A DNA stretch of 13,863 nt from Ferroglobus sp. (GTDB lineage: Archaea; Halobacteriota; Archaeoglobi; Archaeoglobales; Archaeoglobaceae). Location of the stretch: NCBI GenBank assembly GCA_015520115.1, contig WAQS01000025.1:1-13863 (forward strand). Direction: 5' to 3'. Made by a program: the position numbers and the translations under genes. Of this stretch, positions 6,170 through 12,530 are shown one piece after another. Within the stretch, counting starts at the first letter, position 1; every line of letters begins with the position of its first letter. A model generated the notes under the pieces. The model had not been told where the DNA came from, searched no databases, and was given only the letters and a program-made list of their open reading frames with translations.

Positions 6170-7309
6170 CTATCTTATCCTCACGGCGAACATGTCAGCC
6201 ACGAAAGCGAGTATTGTGATTGTAAATAATGCTCCTCCGATTACAGCAATTTGGGGAATCACCAAAAGGGCAACTCCTATAGGGGATAAGTAGAGAACGA
6301 ACTTTCCGATTTTCATGTTGAACAGATCAGCTATCATCGGCACATCTTCAACTCCAAGCTTGTCGGCATACTTCTCCATCCACGTAATCATCGGGATGAT
6401 ATGGTATTCAGCTCCGATGATCGTCAGAGCTATCCAGCCAGCTAAAAGAAGGTGTGAGTGCTGGAAAGTTAGATCGAAGAATAAGTTCAACGGAGCCAAA
6501 GTTATTCCTGCAAGCCCGAAAATTAAAGCTACAACGAAAAACTTCACGCTAATGTCCAACTCAGCTTCGCTTTCTGGCTTAGAGGCGAGAGTAAGTAGGA
6601 GATTTAAAGCCAACATGTAAAAGCTGAGGACGAAGAGAGTTCCGAAGATCAGCAGAGCTTTTTCCGAATACGCGAAACCGTAGAGCATCCCAACGAGAGC
6701 GACGTTTGATATTACGAATGTCGCCCAACCTAGTTTCTGACTTCTGAGCTTCCTCAGAGAGAGCATTGGAAATAGTTCGTACAGTCCTCCAAAGGTCGTT
6801 AATCCTATCCATCCCGCAGCCAAGAGGTGAGCGTGAACACGGATGTTGAAGGTGAGAATTCCCGAAAATGCTAAGAGCGCGTACACTACTCCAGCTAAGT
6901 AATAGATTATGGCTGCGGCAAAAAACCAGACCGCTATGCTTGGAGAAAGTCTTGCCGAGGAGATTGTCAGAAAGATTACTATCGCAAATAATATCGCCCC
7001 TAAAGTGTAAACAGCTGCGGAAATAGAGAAATCCACGATACCGCGCATAGAGAGCGCCAAAAGCACCGTGCCAAGATTTAAGAGGTAAAAACTTCCTTCA
7101 GCAAGAGATTTTCCCCTCAACTCCGTTCCGAGTATTGTCGGGACTATCTGATACATCGCTCCTACAATAGTCAAGCTTACAAAACCTGCGAGCATTAAAT
7201 GGGAGTGTACTGGTTTGAAGTAAAATCCGAAGAGGTTGAGAATACCCAAAAAAGCTGCTACTACCAAGTAAACCAGAGCGGAGTATAAAAATTTCAAGGC
7301 TAAATTCAT
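6170..7309 (-). CDS. 12-TM heme-copper-oxidase-subunit-I-like membrane protein with triplicated HxH motif
   Basis: This 379-residue protein is almost entirely hydrophobic, with about 12 predicted membrane helices that group as three units of four. Each unit holds the same motif HxHLxxAG(W/F)xxLTxxGxxYxxxP, at 35-57, 159-181 and 284-306, spaced 124-125 residues apart. The 12-helix, three-fold layout and the HxH...G...G..Y..P pattern resemble subunit I of heme-copper oxidases and NO reductases (cbb3-like) and NnrS. It lacks an HPEVY-type copper ligand motif and an HH pair, and no subunit II gene is adjacent, so a working terminal oxidase is unlikely. Heme or metal binding by the six His residues is inferred. 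The start ATG at 7309 is one base after the ScdA_N stop, with GGAGGT upstream. Last gene of its operon. Confidence 0.8.
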   Translation of the reverse strand: MNLALKFLYSALVYLVVAAFLGILNLFGFYFKPVHSHLMLAGFVSLTIVGAMYQIVPTILGTELRGKSLAEGSFYLLNLGTVLLALSMRGIVDFSISAAVYTLGAILFAIVIFLTISSARLSPSIAVWFFAAAIIYYLAGVVYALLAFSGILTFNIRVHAHLLAAGWIGLTTFGGLYELFPMLSLRKLRSQKLGWATFVISNVALVGMLYGFAYSEKALLIFGTLFVLSFYMLALNLLLTLASKPESEAELDISVKFFVVALIFGLAGITLAPLNLFFDLTFQHSHLLLAGWIALTIIGAEYHIIPMITWMEKYADKLGVEDVPMIADLFNMKIGKFVLYLSPIGVALLVIPQIAVIGGALFTITILAFVADMFAVRIR

Positions 7310-7310
7310 T

Positions 7311-7487
7311 TTAGACCTCCTCTATCTCTCTGATGAGGTCCTCCACTTTTAACCCTCTAAATTCCGCCGCATCTTTAATCTTCACGTTACCTCCACAACA
7401 GTCACAAATCCCGTACTTAAAAAGAACTCTTTTAGCAGCGGGTTTTTTCCTTAAAACTTCCGCAACCGTCATATCCGGAGAGATCAT
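7311..7487 (-). CDS. Free-standing ScdA_N (DUF542) domain protein
   Basis: This 58-residue gene runs from ATG at 7487 to TAA at 7311-7313. The protein has PDMTVAEVLRKKPAAKRVLF followed by KYGICDCCGGNVKIKDAAEF (Cys28, Cys30, Cys31) and GLKVEDLIREIEE. MTVxEVLxxxPAAxxVLxxYGIxxCCGG is the signature of ScdA_N, the N-terminal domain of the RIC/YtfE/ScdA di-iron proteins that repair iron centres after nitrosative or oxidative stress. Here the hemerythrin-like part is absent and the domain stands alone. A GGTGAT site overlaps the TAG of the DUF2249 gene and sits five bases before the ATG. Both neighbours are one or two bases away, so it is translated as part of the operon. An extra Cys (Cys28) precedes the usual CC pair. 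Confidence 0.88.
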   Translation of the reverse strand: MISPDMTVAEVLRKKPAAKRVLFKYGICDCCGGNVKIKDAAEFRGLKVEDLIREIEEV

Positions 7488-7489
7488 AA

Positions 7490-7990
7490 CTAATCACCTT
7501 CCACTTTTATGTACCTCGTAACGTCGACGATTCCTCCCTTCCTCCTCTTCTTTTCAGCGAGTATCTTCATAACCTCCTCGTACTTGTCCCCCAAGCATTT
7601 TTCAGCATAGCTGCACCACTCTACGCAGCTGTCTATTTCGAATATCACTTCCTTTCCACAGTTCTCGCAAACTCCTTTTATCTCGTCCGTCCACCTCTCG
7701 ATGTCAGCTCCGCAGTAGGGACATTTCACGATTTCAAGGGACGGTCTGAAGATCGTCGACACTCCTGGACAGCTTCCCGGGACGATCTCCGGCTCTCTTA
7801 TTTCAAGTTTTACGTATCCGTCTTCTTCTTTATACTTTACGATATACCCTTCATCGTGAAGTTTCTTTATTAAAGGTTCGGGCTTCGCCTCTATGATAAC
7901 ATCCAAGTTACCTACCTCACGAACCTTCTCAAGAATTAAACTGAACCTCTTATCCCTATCCATTCCCCTTACGTCCAAAACCTCTACCAT
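7490..7990 (-). CDS. DUF2249 domain fused to a zinc ribbon and Cys-rich tail
   Basis: 166 residues. Residues 1-65 form a DUF2249 (TusA-like) domain: VEVLDVRGMD, then NLDVIIEAKPEPLIKKLHDEG and a C-terminal strand. After a linker with Cys74, a zinc ribbon has CPYC at 90-93 and CENC at 108-111. The tail has Cys122, Cys126 and Cys132 in SCVEWCSYAEKCLG, a short Cys-rich motif, followed by a basic helix. The LDVRG strand lacks the sulfur-carrier Cys of TusA. Function is unknown; metal binding is likely from the Cys pattern. The open frame runs on to 8020, but the ATG at 7990 fits GGAGGG upstream and begins the DUF2249 fold, two bases after the previous stop. Confidence 0.85.
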   Translation of the reverse strand: MVEVLDVRGMDRDKRFSLILEKVREVGNLDVIIEAKPEPLIKKLHDEGYIVKYKEEDGYVKLEIREPEIVPGSCPGVSTIFRPSLEIVKCPYCGADIERWTDEIKGVCENCGKEVIFEIDSCVEWCSYAEKCLGDKYEEVMKILAEKKRRKGGIVDVTRYIKVEGD

Positions 7991-7992
7991 GT

Positions 7993-8193
7993 TCAAGCCC
8001 TCCTTATTCGGACAATCCACTTTTCCCCATCAAACCTCGACTCGCAAACGTAGCCTTTCTCCCTTAGCATAGCCATCAGCGGCTTAGGTTCCACCTCAAC
8101 TATCAGCTCCAATTCTCCGTGCTCCTGCAGTTTCTTCATGACAAGAGGAGGTCTCTCCGGATGAGGTAAACCTCTAACGTCAAGTCTTTCCAT
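7993..8193 (-). CDS. DUF2249 single-domain protein
   Basis: About 66 residues, a complete DUF2249 domain: MERLDVRGLPHPERPPLVMK, then ELELIVEVEPKPLMAMLREKG and the EKWIVRIRR closing strand. It is a tandem paralogue of the DUF2249 part of the next gene. The fold is related to the TusA/SirA sulfur carriers, but where TusA has CPxP this protein has HPER, so persulfide transfer through that residue is not expected. Possible starts are GTG 8202, ATG 8199 (overlapping the MIP18 stop as TGATG) and ATG 8193. I prefer 8193 because GTGAT then sits four bases upstream, the spacing used by neighbouring genes. The role of DUF2249 is not established; the family often occurs beside hemerythrins and respiratory or NO-related genes. 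Confidence 0.82.
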   Translation of the reverse strand: MERLDVRGLPHPERPPLVMKKLQEHGELELIVEVEPKPLMAMLREKGYVCESRFDGEKWIVRIRRA

Positions 8194-8198
8194 AACCA

Positions 8199-8471
8199 TC
8201 ACTTCGTGAGCAGCTTGTTAAGCTCCTCCTCTTTCACGTATCCGGTAACCTTTACTTTCGCTTTAACTCCCAAATCTTCCACGCTTCGCTTTATAGCGAA
8301 GGCAAGCTGCTGACCTATAGGACAGAAGGGCGAAGAAGGGCGGAACGTGATGTGAACTTCGTTATCTTTAACTTCAAGTTCCTCGATCAACCCCATCTCC
8401 CAAACATTCTGTCTCGTGTGAGGGTCTATAACCTTCTTCAACTTCTCAACTACTTCCTCCTTACTCACCAT
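8199..8471 (-). CDS. MIP18/DUF59 family Fe-S assembly-type protein
   Basis: This 90-residue MIP18 (DUF59) domain has DPHTRQNVWEMGLIEELEV at the start, a strand VHITFRPSSPFCPIG containing the conserved Cys50 in FCPIG, and an amphipathic helix QLAFAIKRSVEDLGV followed by VKVTGYVKEEEL. Relatives (SufT, PaaD, human CIA2/FAM96) take part in maturing Fe-S or other metal centres, so it may load a metal centre in an operon partner; that is inferred. It is first in a five-gene operon. The ATG at 8471 is preceded by GGTGGTAAGGT and, about 36 bases up, a TATA element. Confidence 0.88.
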   Translation of the reverse strand: MVSKEEVVEKLKKVIDPHTRQNVWEMGLIEELEVKDNEVHITFRPSSPFCPIGQQLAFAIKRSVEDLGVKAKVKVTGYVKEEELNKLLTK

Positions 8472-8503
8472 ACCTTACCACCAAAGAAGCTTTGTTCTCA
8501 AAC

Positions 8504-8510
8504 TATAATA
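8504..8510 (-). promoter_or_regulatory. TATA box of the MIP18-DUF2249-ScdA_N operon
   Basis: The minus strand reads GGCTATTATAGTTTGAG, with TATTATA 33-39 bases before the ATG at 8471. Unlike the leaderless promoters nearby, this spacing leaves a leader of roughly 10 bases that just holds the GGTGGTAAGGT ribosome binding site. A short T-run (GTTTTTC on the minus strand, 8521-8527) lies between this box and the livF stop and could end the transporter transcript; evidence for that is weak. Confidence 0.5.
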
Positions 8511-8532
8511 GCCTACTCCCGAAAAACTTAGG

Positions 8533-9201
8533 TTAATCAATGAGAAGATATCTTTTCAGCTCCTTTTCGAAGTTTTCTTCAATTACGCTTACGATTTTCC
8601 CGCTGAGTATGCTGTAAACCCTGGTTACGTACGGAAGAACGCTTTCAACCCTTTCATGGGTTATAATCGCTATTCCCATCTCCTCAGATTTTTTTACGAG
8701 AATTTTCAGAACTCTCTCAAAAGCTTTTTCCGAGAGTCCAGCGAAAGGCTCGTCGAGGAGTAGGTACTTCGGCTTCGAAATAAGACTTCTTGCCAAAACA
8801 ACAAGCTGTCTTTCTCCTCCACTTAAATTTCCGGCTTTTAACTTTAGAAGCTTTTTTAATTCTGGAAAAAGTTCCACAGCCTCGTTAACATCTCCGGTAA
8901 TCGCCAAATTTTCTTTCACGCTGAGGTTCTCGGCAACCCTCATTTTTTCTGGGGAGTAAACTACCCCAAGTCTAAACCTCTCGTGAGCCTTCATTTTACT
9001 CGCATTAACTCCATCGACGAAAACGTTCCCGCTGTGTTTTAGTATTCCAGCGATGCACTTAAAAAAAGTAGTCTTTCCGCTTCCGTTCGGTCCAAGTAAA
9101 AGTACGATTTCACCTCTCCTCAGTTCAATGTGGCAGTTTTCAAGAACTTTCTTTCCGTCAGCATGATAGCTTATTCTTTCAGCTTTCAACAATTTTTCCA
9201 C
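8533..9201 (-). CDS. livF: Branched-chain amino acid-type ABC transporter ATPase LivF
   Basis: This is the second cytoplasmic ATPase of the importer, up to 222 residues. Counting from GTG at 9201: Walker A GPNGSGKTT at 37-45, VVYSPEKMRV at the Q-loop position (LivF-type PE in place of the usual Gln), signature LSGGERQ at 126-132, Walker B YLLLDEP at 146-152, and H-loop His182 in IITHE. The PE Q-loop and the full LSGGE separate it from LivG. The start is uncertain: GTG 9201 gives a 23-base overlap with livG, but GGAGGGTGG lies better placed for TTG at 9192 or 9189. It ends with TAA at 8533. Last gene of the five-gene transporter operon. Confidence 0.92.
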   Translation of the reverse strand: MEKLLKAERISYHADGKKVLENCHIELRRGEIVLLLGPNGSGKTTFFKCIAGILKHSGNVFVDGVNASKMKAHERFRLGVVYSPEKMRVAENLSVKENLAITGDVNEAVELFPELKKLLKLKAGNLSGGERQLVVLARSLISKPKYLLLDEPFAGLSEKAFERVLKILVKKSEEMGIAIITHERVESVLPYVTRVYSILSGKIVSVIEENFEKELKRYLLID

Positions 9202-9823
9202 CCTCCATCTTCAAAAAGCGATCAGCTAAGTTTGAGAGAATCCCTCTTCTGTGGGAGGTTATTATCATCGTCAAGCCCTCTTCCCTCAGCCTCTCTATTT
9301 TCTCCCTAACTTTAAAGACGTTTTCCACATCAAGCCCAGCAAAGGGCTCATCCAAAAGCAGAACTCTTGGATTCGTTGCATACGCTTTCAGAATCTCAAG
9401 AAGCCTTGACTCTCCGTGGGAAATAAACTCGACTTTTCTCTCCGCTATGTAATCTAAATCCCAGTCTCTTAGCATCTTTCTCGCAAGCTTGAAGGATTCG
9501 TCAACGCTGTGATAATTCATTAAAACGACTGCAAGGTTTTCCAAAACAGTCATCTCCCTAAAGTTTCTCGGAATTTGAAAAGCGTAAACTACTCCGAGCT
9601 TGACCATTTTTTCTGGAGGCAATGCTGTCACGTCCAGATCGTCAAGAAAGACTTTTCCGCAGCTTGGAGTTTCTATCCCGGCTATTATCTTCATTAAAGT
9701 ACTCTTACCGCTTCCGTTCGGTCCAAACAATCCGAGGGTTTCTCCATCCTCAAGGTCGAAGCTCACGTTTTTAAGGATCATAACTCTTCCCTTAGACTTT
9801 GAGACGTTCCTGACCTTTAGCAT
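9179..9823 (-). CDS. livG: Branched-chain amino acid-type ABC transporter ATPase LivG
   Basis: 214 residues, shorter than the usual LivG of about 240-255; the extra C-terminal segment is missing. Walker A GPNGSGKST is at 34-42, Q-loop AFQIPRNF has Gln83, the signature is SHGES at 135-139 in the LivG-type context ISHGESRLLEILKA, Walker B VLLLDEP is at 154-160, and H-loop His191 is in ITSHR. The segment VTALPPEKMVKLGVVYAFQ and TVLENL is characteristic of LivG. A frame from TTG at 9838 is open, but the ATG at 9823 follows GGGTGGGTGT and gives the normal start. It overlaps the 3' end of livM by 32 bases. It pairs with LivF to power the two permeases. Confidence 0.93.
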   Translation of the reverse strand: MLKVRNVSKSKGRVMILKNVSFDLEDGETLGLFGPNGSGKSTLMKIIAGIETPSCGKVFLDDLDVTALPPEKMVKLGVVYAFQIPRNFREMTVLENLAVVLMNYHSVDESFKLARKMLRDWDLDYIAERKVEFISHGESRLLEILKAYATNPRVLLLDEPFAGLDVENVFKVREKIERLREEGLTMIITSHRRGILSNLADRFLKMEGGKIVES

Positions 9824-10649
9824 ACACCCACCCGCCAATCTTCGGTGAGAAAATTAAAAGCATCGCATACAATAGAAGATGCGCTCCGGTAAGCAGAGCG
9901 TTCAGGTAGCTTGAGATAAGGAAGAGGACTATAGAGGTAAAAGCTATGTATTCCTTTCTCCCTCCGGTTACCACGTAAGAAATAAAGGGGAATACGCTAA
10001 CCTCAAGGGAAAAGATTTCCGGGGAAACGTGGGAAAAATATAAGGCGAGGGACAAACCCGCAAATGATCCTATCGCAGAGGAGATCACCGAAGTCGTTAA
10101 CTTAACCTTCTCGACCTCAATTCCCACAGCTCTCGAAGCGAGCTCATCTGACTTTATAGCCCTCGCAAAGTAGCCAAGCTTACTCTTCAAAAAGCTCTCG
10201 AACACTATCGCAGAAGCTACGAAGGAAAAGGATGAGAAGAGAAGGGATGGTAGATCGTGTAAAATGAAAAATCCTTCTTCTCCTCCCCTCTCCCCGATAA
10301 CGATGTAAGGGGCTATTACGTAGGATAGAAGTGAAAGCGTAAAGGTGGCGAAAACAAAAGCCGTTTTACCAGTCGTTCTTTTGAGAATATAGAAGAGGAT
10401 TGCGCTCAAAGGAATGGAAATCAGAAAGCCGGCTGCAAGTGAGTTAAAAAGCAAGTAGGTTATTGCTGAAAGGTACGCTGATGAGCCAACAACAAAGGAG
10501 TGTCCCATGCTCACCCTGCCTTCGTTCTCAAGTATCGCCCATGAAATTGAGATCGTCGCGTAAATAAGCGCGAGACCGATTAGCCATGAGACGTACCCCT
10601 TTAAAAGGAAGGGTAAGAGAGCTGCTACAACATACATCAGAAATCTCAA
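9792..10649 (-). CDS. livM: Branched-chain amino acid-type ABC transporter permease LivM
   Basis: 285 residues with about eight to nine membrane helices. Family marks are LENEGRVSMGHSFVVGSSAY (the NLxxGxxGxxSxGHxxF region), and the cytoplasmic coupling loop RAIKSDELASRAVGIEVEKV (EAA-like AxxxxExAAxxxGI) near residue 170-190, followed by FSHVSPEIFSLEVSVFPFISYVVTGG. It is somewhat shorter than typical LivM. The start is TTG at 10649: GGAGGTG lies five bases upstream, and the codon overlaps the livH TGA (TTGA). The next in-frame ATG at 10637 has no such site. Its 3' end overlaps livG. Confidence 0.88.
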   Translation of the reverse strand: MRFLMYVVAALLPFLLKGYVSWLIGLALIYATISISWAILENEGRVSMGHSFVVGSSAYLSAITYLLFNSLAAGFLISIPLSAILFYILKRTTGKTAFVFATFTLSLLSYVIAPYIVIGERGGEEGFFILHDLPSLLFSSFSFVASAIVFESFLKSKLGYFARAIKSDELASRAVGIEVEKVKLTTSVISSAIGSFAGLSLALYFSHVSPEIFSLEVSVFPFISYVVTGGRKEYIAFTSIVLFLISSYLNALLTGAHLLLYAMLLIFSPKIGGWVYAKGQERLKV

Positions 10650-11338
10650 ACGAACACCTCCAAAAACATTGAAGCTGCCAGAGAGACTGCGGTAATGTTC
10701 ACAAGATTTCTCTCCCCGACGGATCTTTTTATCGTAGCAATGGCGGCTATTAAAATTCCAGCGAGCATGTAGCTTAGCCCTATTCTCGGGTGAATGGCAG
10801 CTCCCTCACTCGAAACTACTCCAAGAAGAATTGCAAAGAAAGTTGCGATGAAAATAGATGCAAAGCCGTAAGCAGCCGAATTAACTCCGCACATCCTAGC
10901 GAGCTCCTCATCCTCCTCTATAAACTTCAGCCTTATTCCGTGGGGGGAGAGGTAGAAACCTATTAGAAGTAAATAGGAGGCGATAAAAACCTCTGGAAGA
11001 GCTCTAACTCCTTCGCTAACGACGTAGTAGTATCCCTTTTGCACACCTATTCTCAAAATTTCTTCTATCGCAATCCCGTAGCCAAGGCTGACTATCGTAG
11101 CATCCATGACACCTCTGCAAATTCTCTCTTTGATCAAAAAAAGCGGATAGGCTATTAGAAAGCTTAAAAGAAAAGCTAAAATAACCGACAACTCTCCGAA
11201 AAAGTAGACGAGGTATGCGCCTACCGAAAAGGCAGAGTATAGAGAGAGATTCAGAAATTTTCCGATTCTGAAATTAAAAGAAATTAGGGAAGCGAATACC
11301 GAGAAGATGAAAAAGTTTTCGAGGAAAGTTAAGGCCAT
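10646..11338 (-). CDS. livH: Branched-chain amino acid-type ABC transporter permease LivH
   Basis: 230 residues with about six to seven membrane helices, well below the usual 285-300 for LivH. Recognisable parts are LNLSLYSAFSVGAYLVYFFG (matching LNFAxGxxxxLGAY), DATIVSLGYGIAIEEILRIG, the coupling-loop region EEDEELARMCGVNSAAYGFA, and IGLSYMLAGILIAAIATI near the end. Sequence conservation is lower than for the other subunits, so the call rests on context as well as motifs. The ATG at 11338 is preceded by AGAGGTTGT and overlaps the end of the lipoprotein gene by 10 bases. Confidence 0.85.
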   Translation of the reverse strand: MALTFLENFFIFSVFASLISFNFRIGKFLNLSLYSAFSVGAYLVYFFGELSVILAFLLSFLIAYPLFLIKERICRGVMDATIVSLGYGIAIEEILRIGVQKGYYYVVSEGVRALPEVFIASYLLLIGFYLSPHGIRLKFIEEDEELARMCGVNSAAYGFASIFIATFFAILLGVVSSEGAAIHPRIGLSYMLAGILIAAIATIKRSVGERNLVNITAVSLAASMFLEVFV

Positions 11339-12492
11339 ACAACCTCTGACGTTTTGAACTCTTCTGGGTACACAACCTCTATCTTTCCGTTAACGTACTC
11401 CCCTATGATTCCCTTAAGCTTTTCGCTACCCCATATAGCTTGGTGTTTGTCGTCGAACTTGTAAATCCCAGCTGCTCCTTTGAACTCTCCCTCTTCAAGA
11501 TTCTTAACGAGATCCTTGTTCTTTTCGTAAGCTTGGGCGATGATCAGAATAGCGTCGTAGGTGAGTAAAGCGGCGTAGTTGTTTGCCTCTTCGCCGAACT
11601 TCTCCCTATATCCGGAGAAGTACGCTGCTGTAAGTTCGGTCTTTTTAGTGTTTTCCAAAGCGGCAGCTTGGAAGGCGATGTAATTCTGATCGAGCTGCTT
11701 TAGTGTTTGTGGTAGCGCAAGTACTCCTCCGACGGAGTAAATTATCCCCTTCCCCCCGCTGTTTCTGTACTCCTTCACGAACGTGACAGAAAGCGTTCCC
11801 GGATCTCCGAGGATGAGAACATCTTTTTCCCCAACGACCTTGGCAGCTTCTCTGGCTTTTTCCACAACATCCTTCGGATCTACAGCTGGAGACTTGTAAA
11901 AGCTCACGCCTTTGCCCTCAACTCCGCTTGCGTTAATCTTCTTCAGCATCCCTAAGTTGAATATCTTAAGGGGATCGAAGCCGACGAAGTAGAAACCTTC
12001 AGCCCCAGATATTTTCAAAAATTCAGAGGCAAGTTCTCCCCAGTAGCTCGTATTGTATGCGTTTCTGAAGACGTACTTGTTACCCTCCTCAACCATCTTT
12101 TCAAGCTGTTCAGTGGACGCTACGCTCGCTATATAAACAGTCTTTGTTTCTCCAGCCACTTTCGCTGCTGCTATCGCTTCAGGACTCGAATAAGCTCCAA
12201 CAACAGCCACTACACCTTTCTCAACAAGCTGTCTGAAGGCTGATTCAGCCCCTTCAGGAGAAGATTTCGTGTCTGCAAAAATCAGCTCTATCTCATACTT
12301 AGAAAGCTTGAACTTCTCAGCGTGCTCTTTAGCGAGCAATGCAGCGTTTTTCATGGCTTTTCCGGCGGTTGCAAATTTACCGGTCTCTGGGATTAATACG
12401 CCAATTTTTAGCGTCTCTTTCCTTTCTGCACAACCGGGAAGAATCGTGGCGAGAGTAATAAGCATTATCAGCGTTAAAGCCTTGGCTCTCAT
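11329..12492 (-). CDS. Branched-chain amino acid-type ABC transporter substrate-binding lipoprotein
   Basis: 387 residues, a periplasmic-binding-protein type I fold (Leu/Ile/Val-binding family). Residues 1-17 form a hydrophobic signal segment followed by the lipobox LPGC at 18-21 (Cys21), so it should be anchored outside the membrane. The mature part starts with LKIGVLIPETGKFATAGKAM, followed by FADTKSSPEGAESAFRQLVEKGVVAVVGAYSS and later YFSGYREKFGEEANNYAALLTYDAI, all typical of the family. The exact ligand cannot be read from the sequence; branched-chain amino acids, other amino acids or aromatic acids are possible. First gene of the operon, with a TATA element 24-31 bases before the ATG. 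Confidence 0.93.
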   Translation of the reverse strand: MRAKALTLIMLITLATILPGCAERKETLKIGVLIPETGKFATAGKAMKNAALLAKEHAEKFKLSKYEIELIFADTKSSPEGAESAFRQLVEKGVVAVVGAYSSPEAIAAAKVAGETKTVYIASVASTEQLEKMVEEGNKYVFRNAYNTSYWGELASEFLKISGAEGFYFVGFDPLKIFNLGMLKKINASGVEGKGVSFYKSPAVDPKDVVEKAREAAKVVGEKDVLILGDPGTLSVTFVKEYRNSGGKGIIYSVGGVLALPQTLKQLDQNYIAFQAAALENTKKTELTAAYFSGYREKFGEEANNYAALLTYDAILIIAQAYEKNKDLVKNLEEGEFKGAAGIYKFDDKHQAIWGSEKLKGIIGEYVNGKIEVVYPEEFKTSEVVWP

Positions 12493-12499
12493 AGAAAGT

Positions 12500-12507
12500 A
12501 ATAAATA
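12500..12507 (+). promoter_or_regulatory. TATA box of the LLM oxidoreductase gene
   Basis: AATAAATA lies 24-31 bases before the ATG at 12531, preceded by purine-rich AGAAAGT as a possible BRE. It predicts a leaderless mRNA. It sits inside the opposite-strand core promoter region of the transporter operon. Confidence 0.55.
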
Positions 12508-12515
12508 GTGCTGTG

Positions 12516-12523
12516 TATTTAAC
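12516..12523 (-). promoter_or_regulatory. TATA box of the ABC transporter operon
   Basis: The minus strand reads GGAAGCGTTAAATACACAGC, with GTTAAATA 24-31 bases before the ATG at 12492. Transcription would begin at or next to the start codon. It lies closer to the LLM gene than the LLM gene's own TATA box does. Confidence 0.5.
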
Positions 12524-12530
12524 GCTTCCG

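Noticed and set aside
6170-7309. Calling the 12-TM protein a cytochrome c oxidase subunit I or NO reductase NorB.
   Set aside because: The copper-ligand motifs expected of a catalytic subunit are not visible and no subunit II or cytochrome gene is adjacent; only a superfamily-level similarity is supported.
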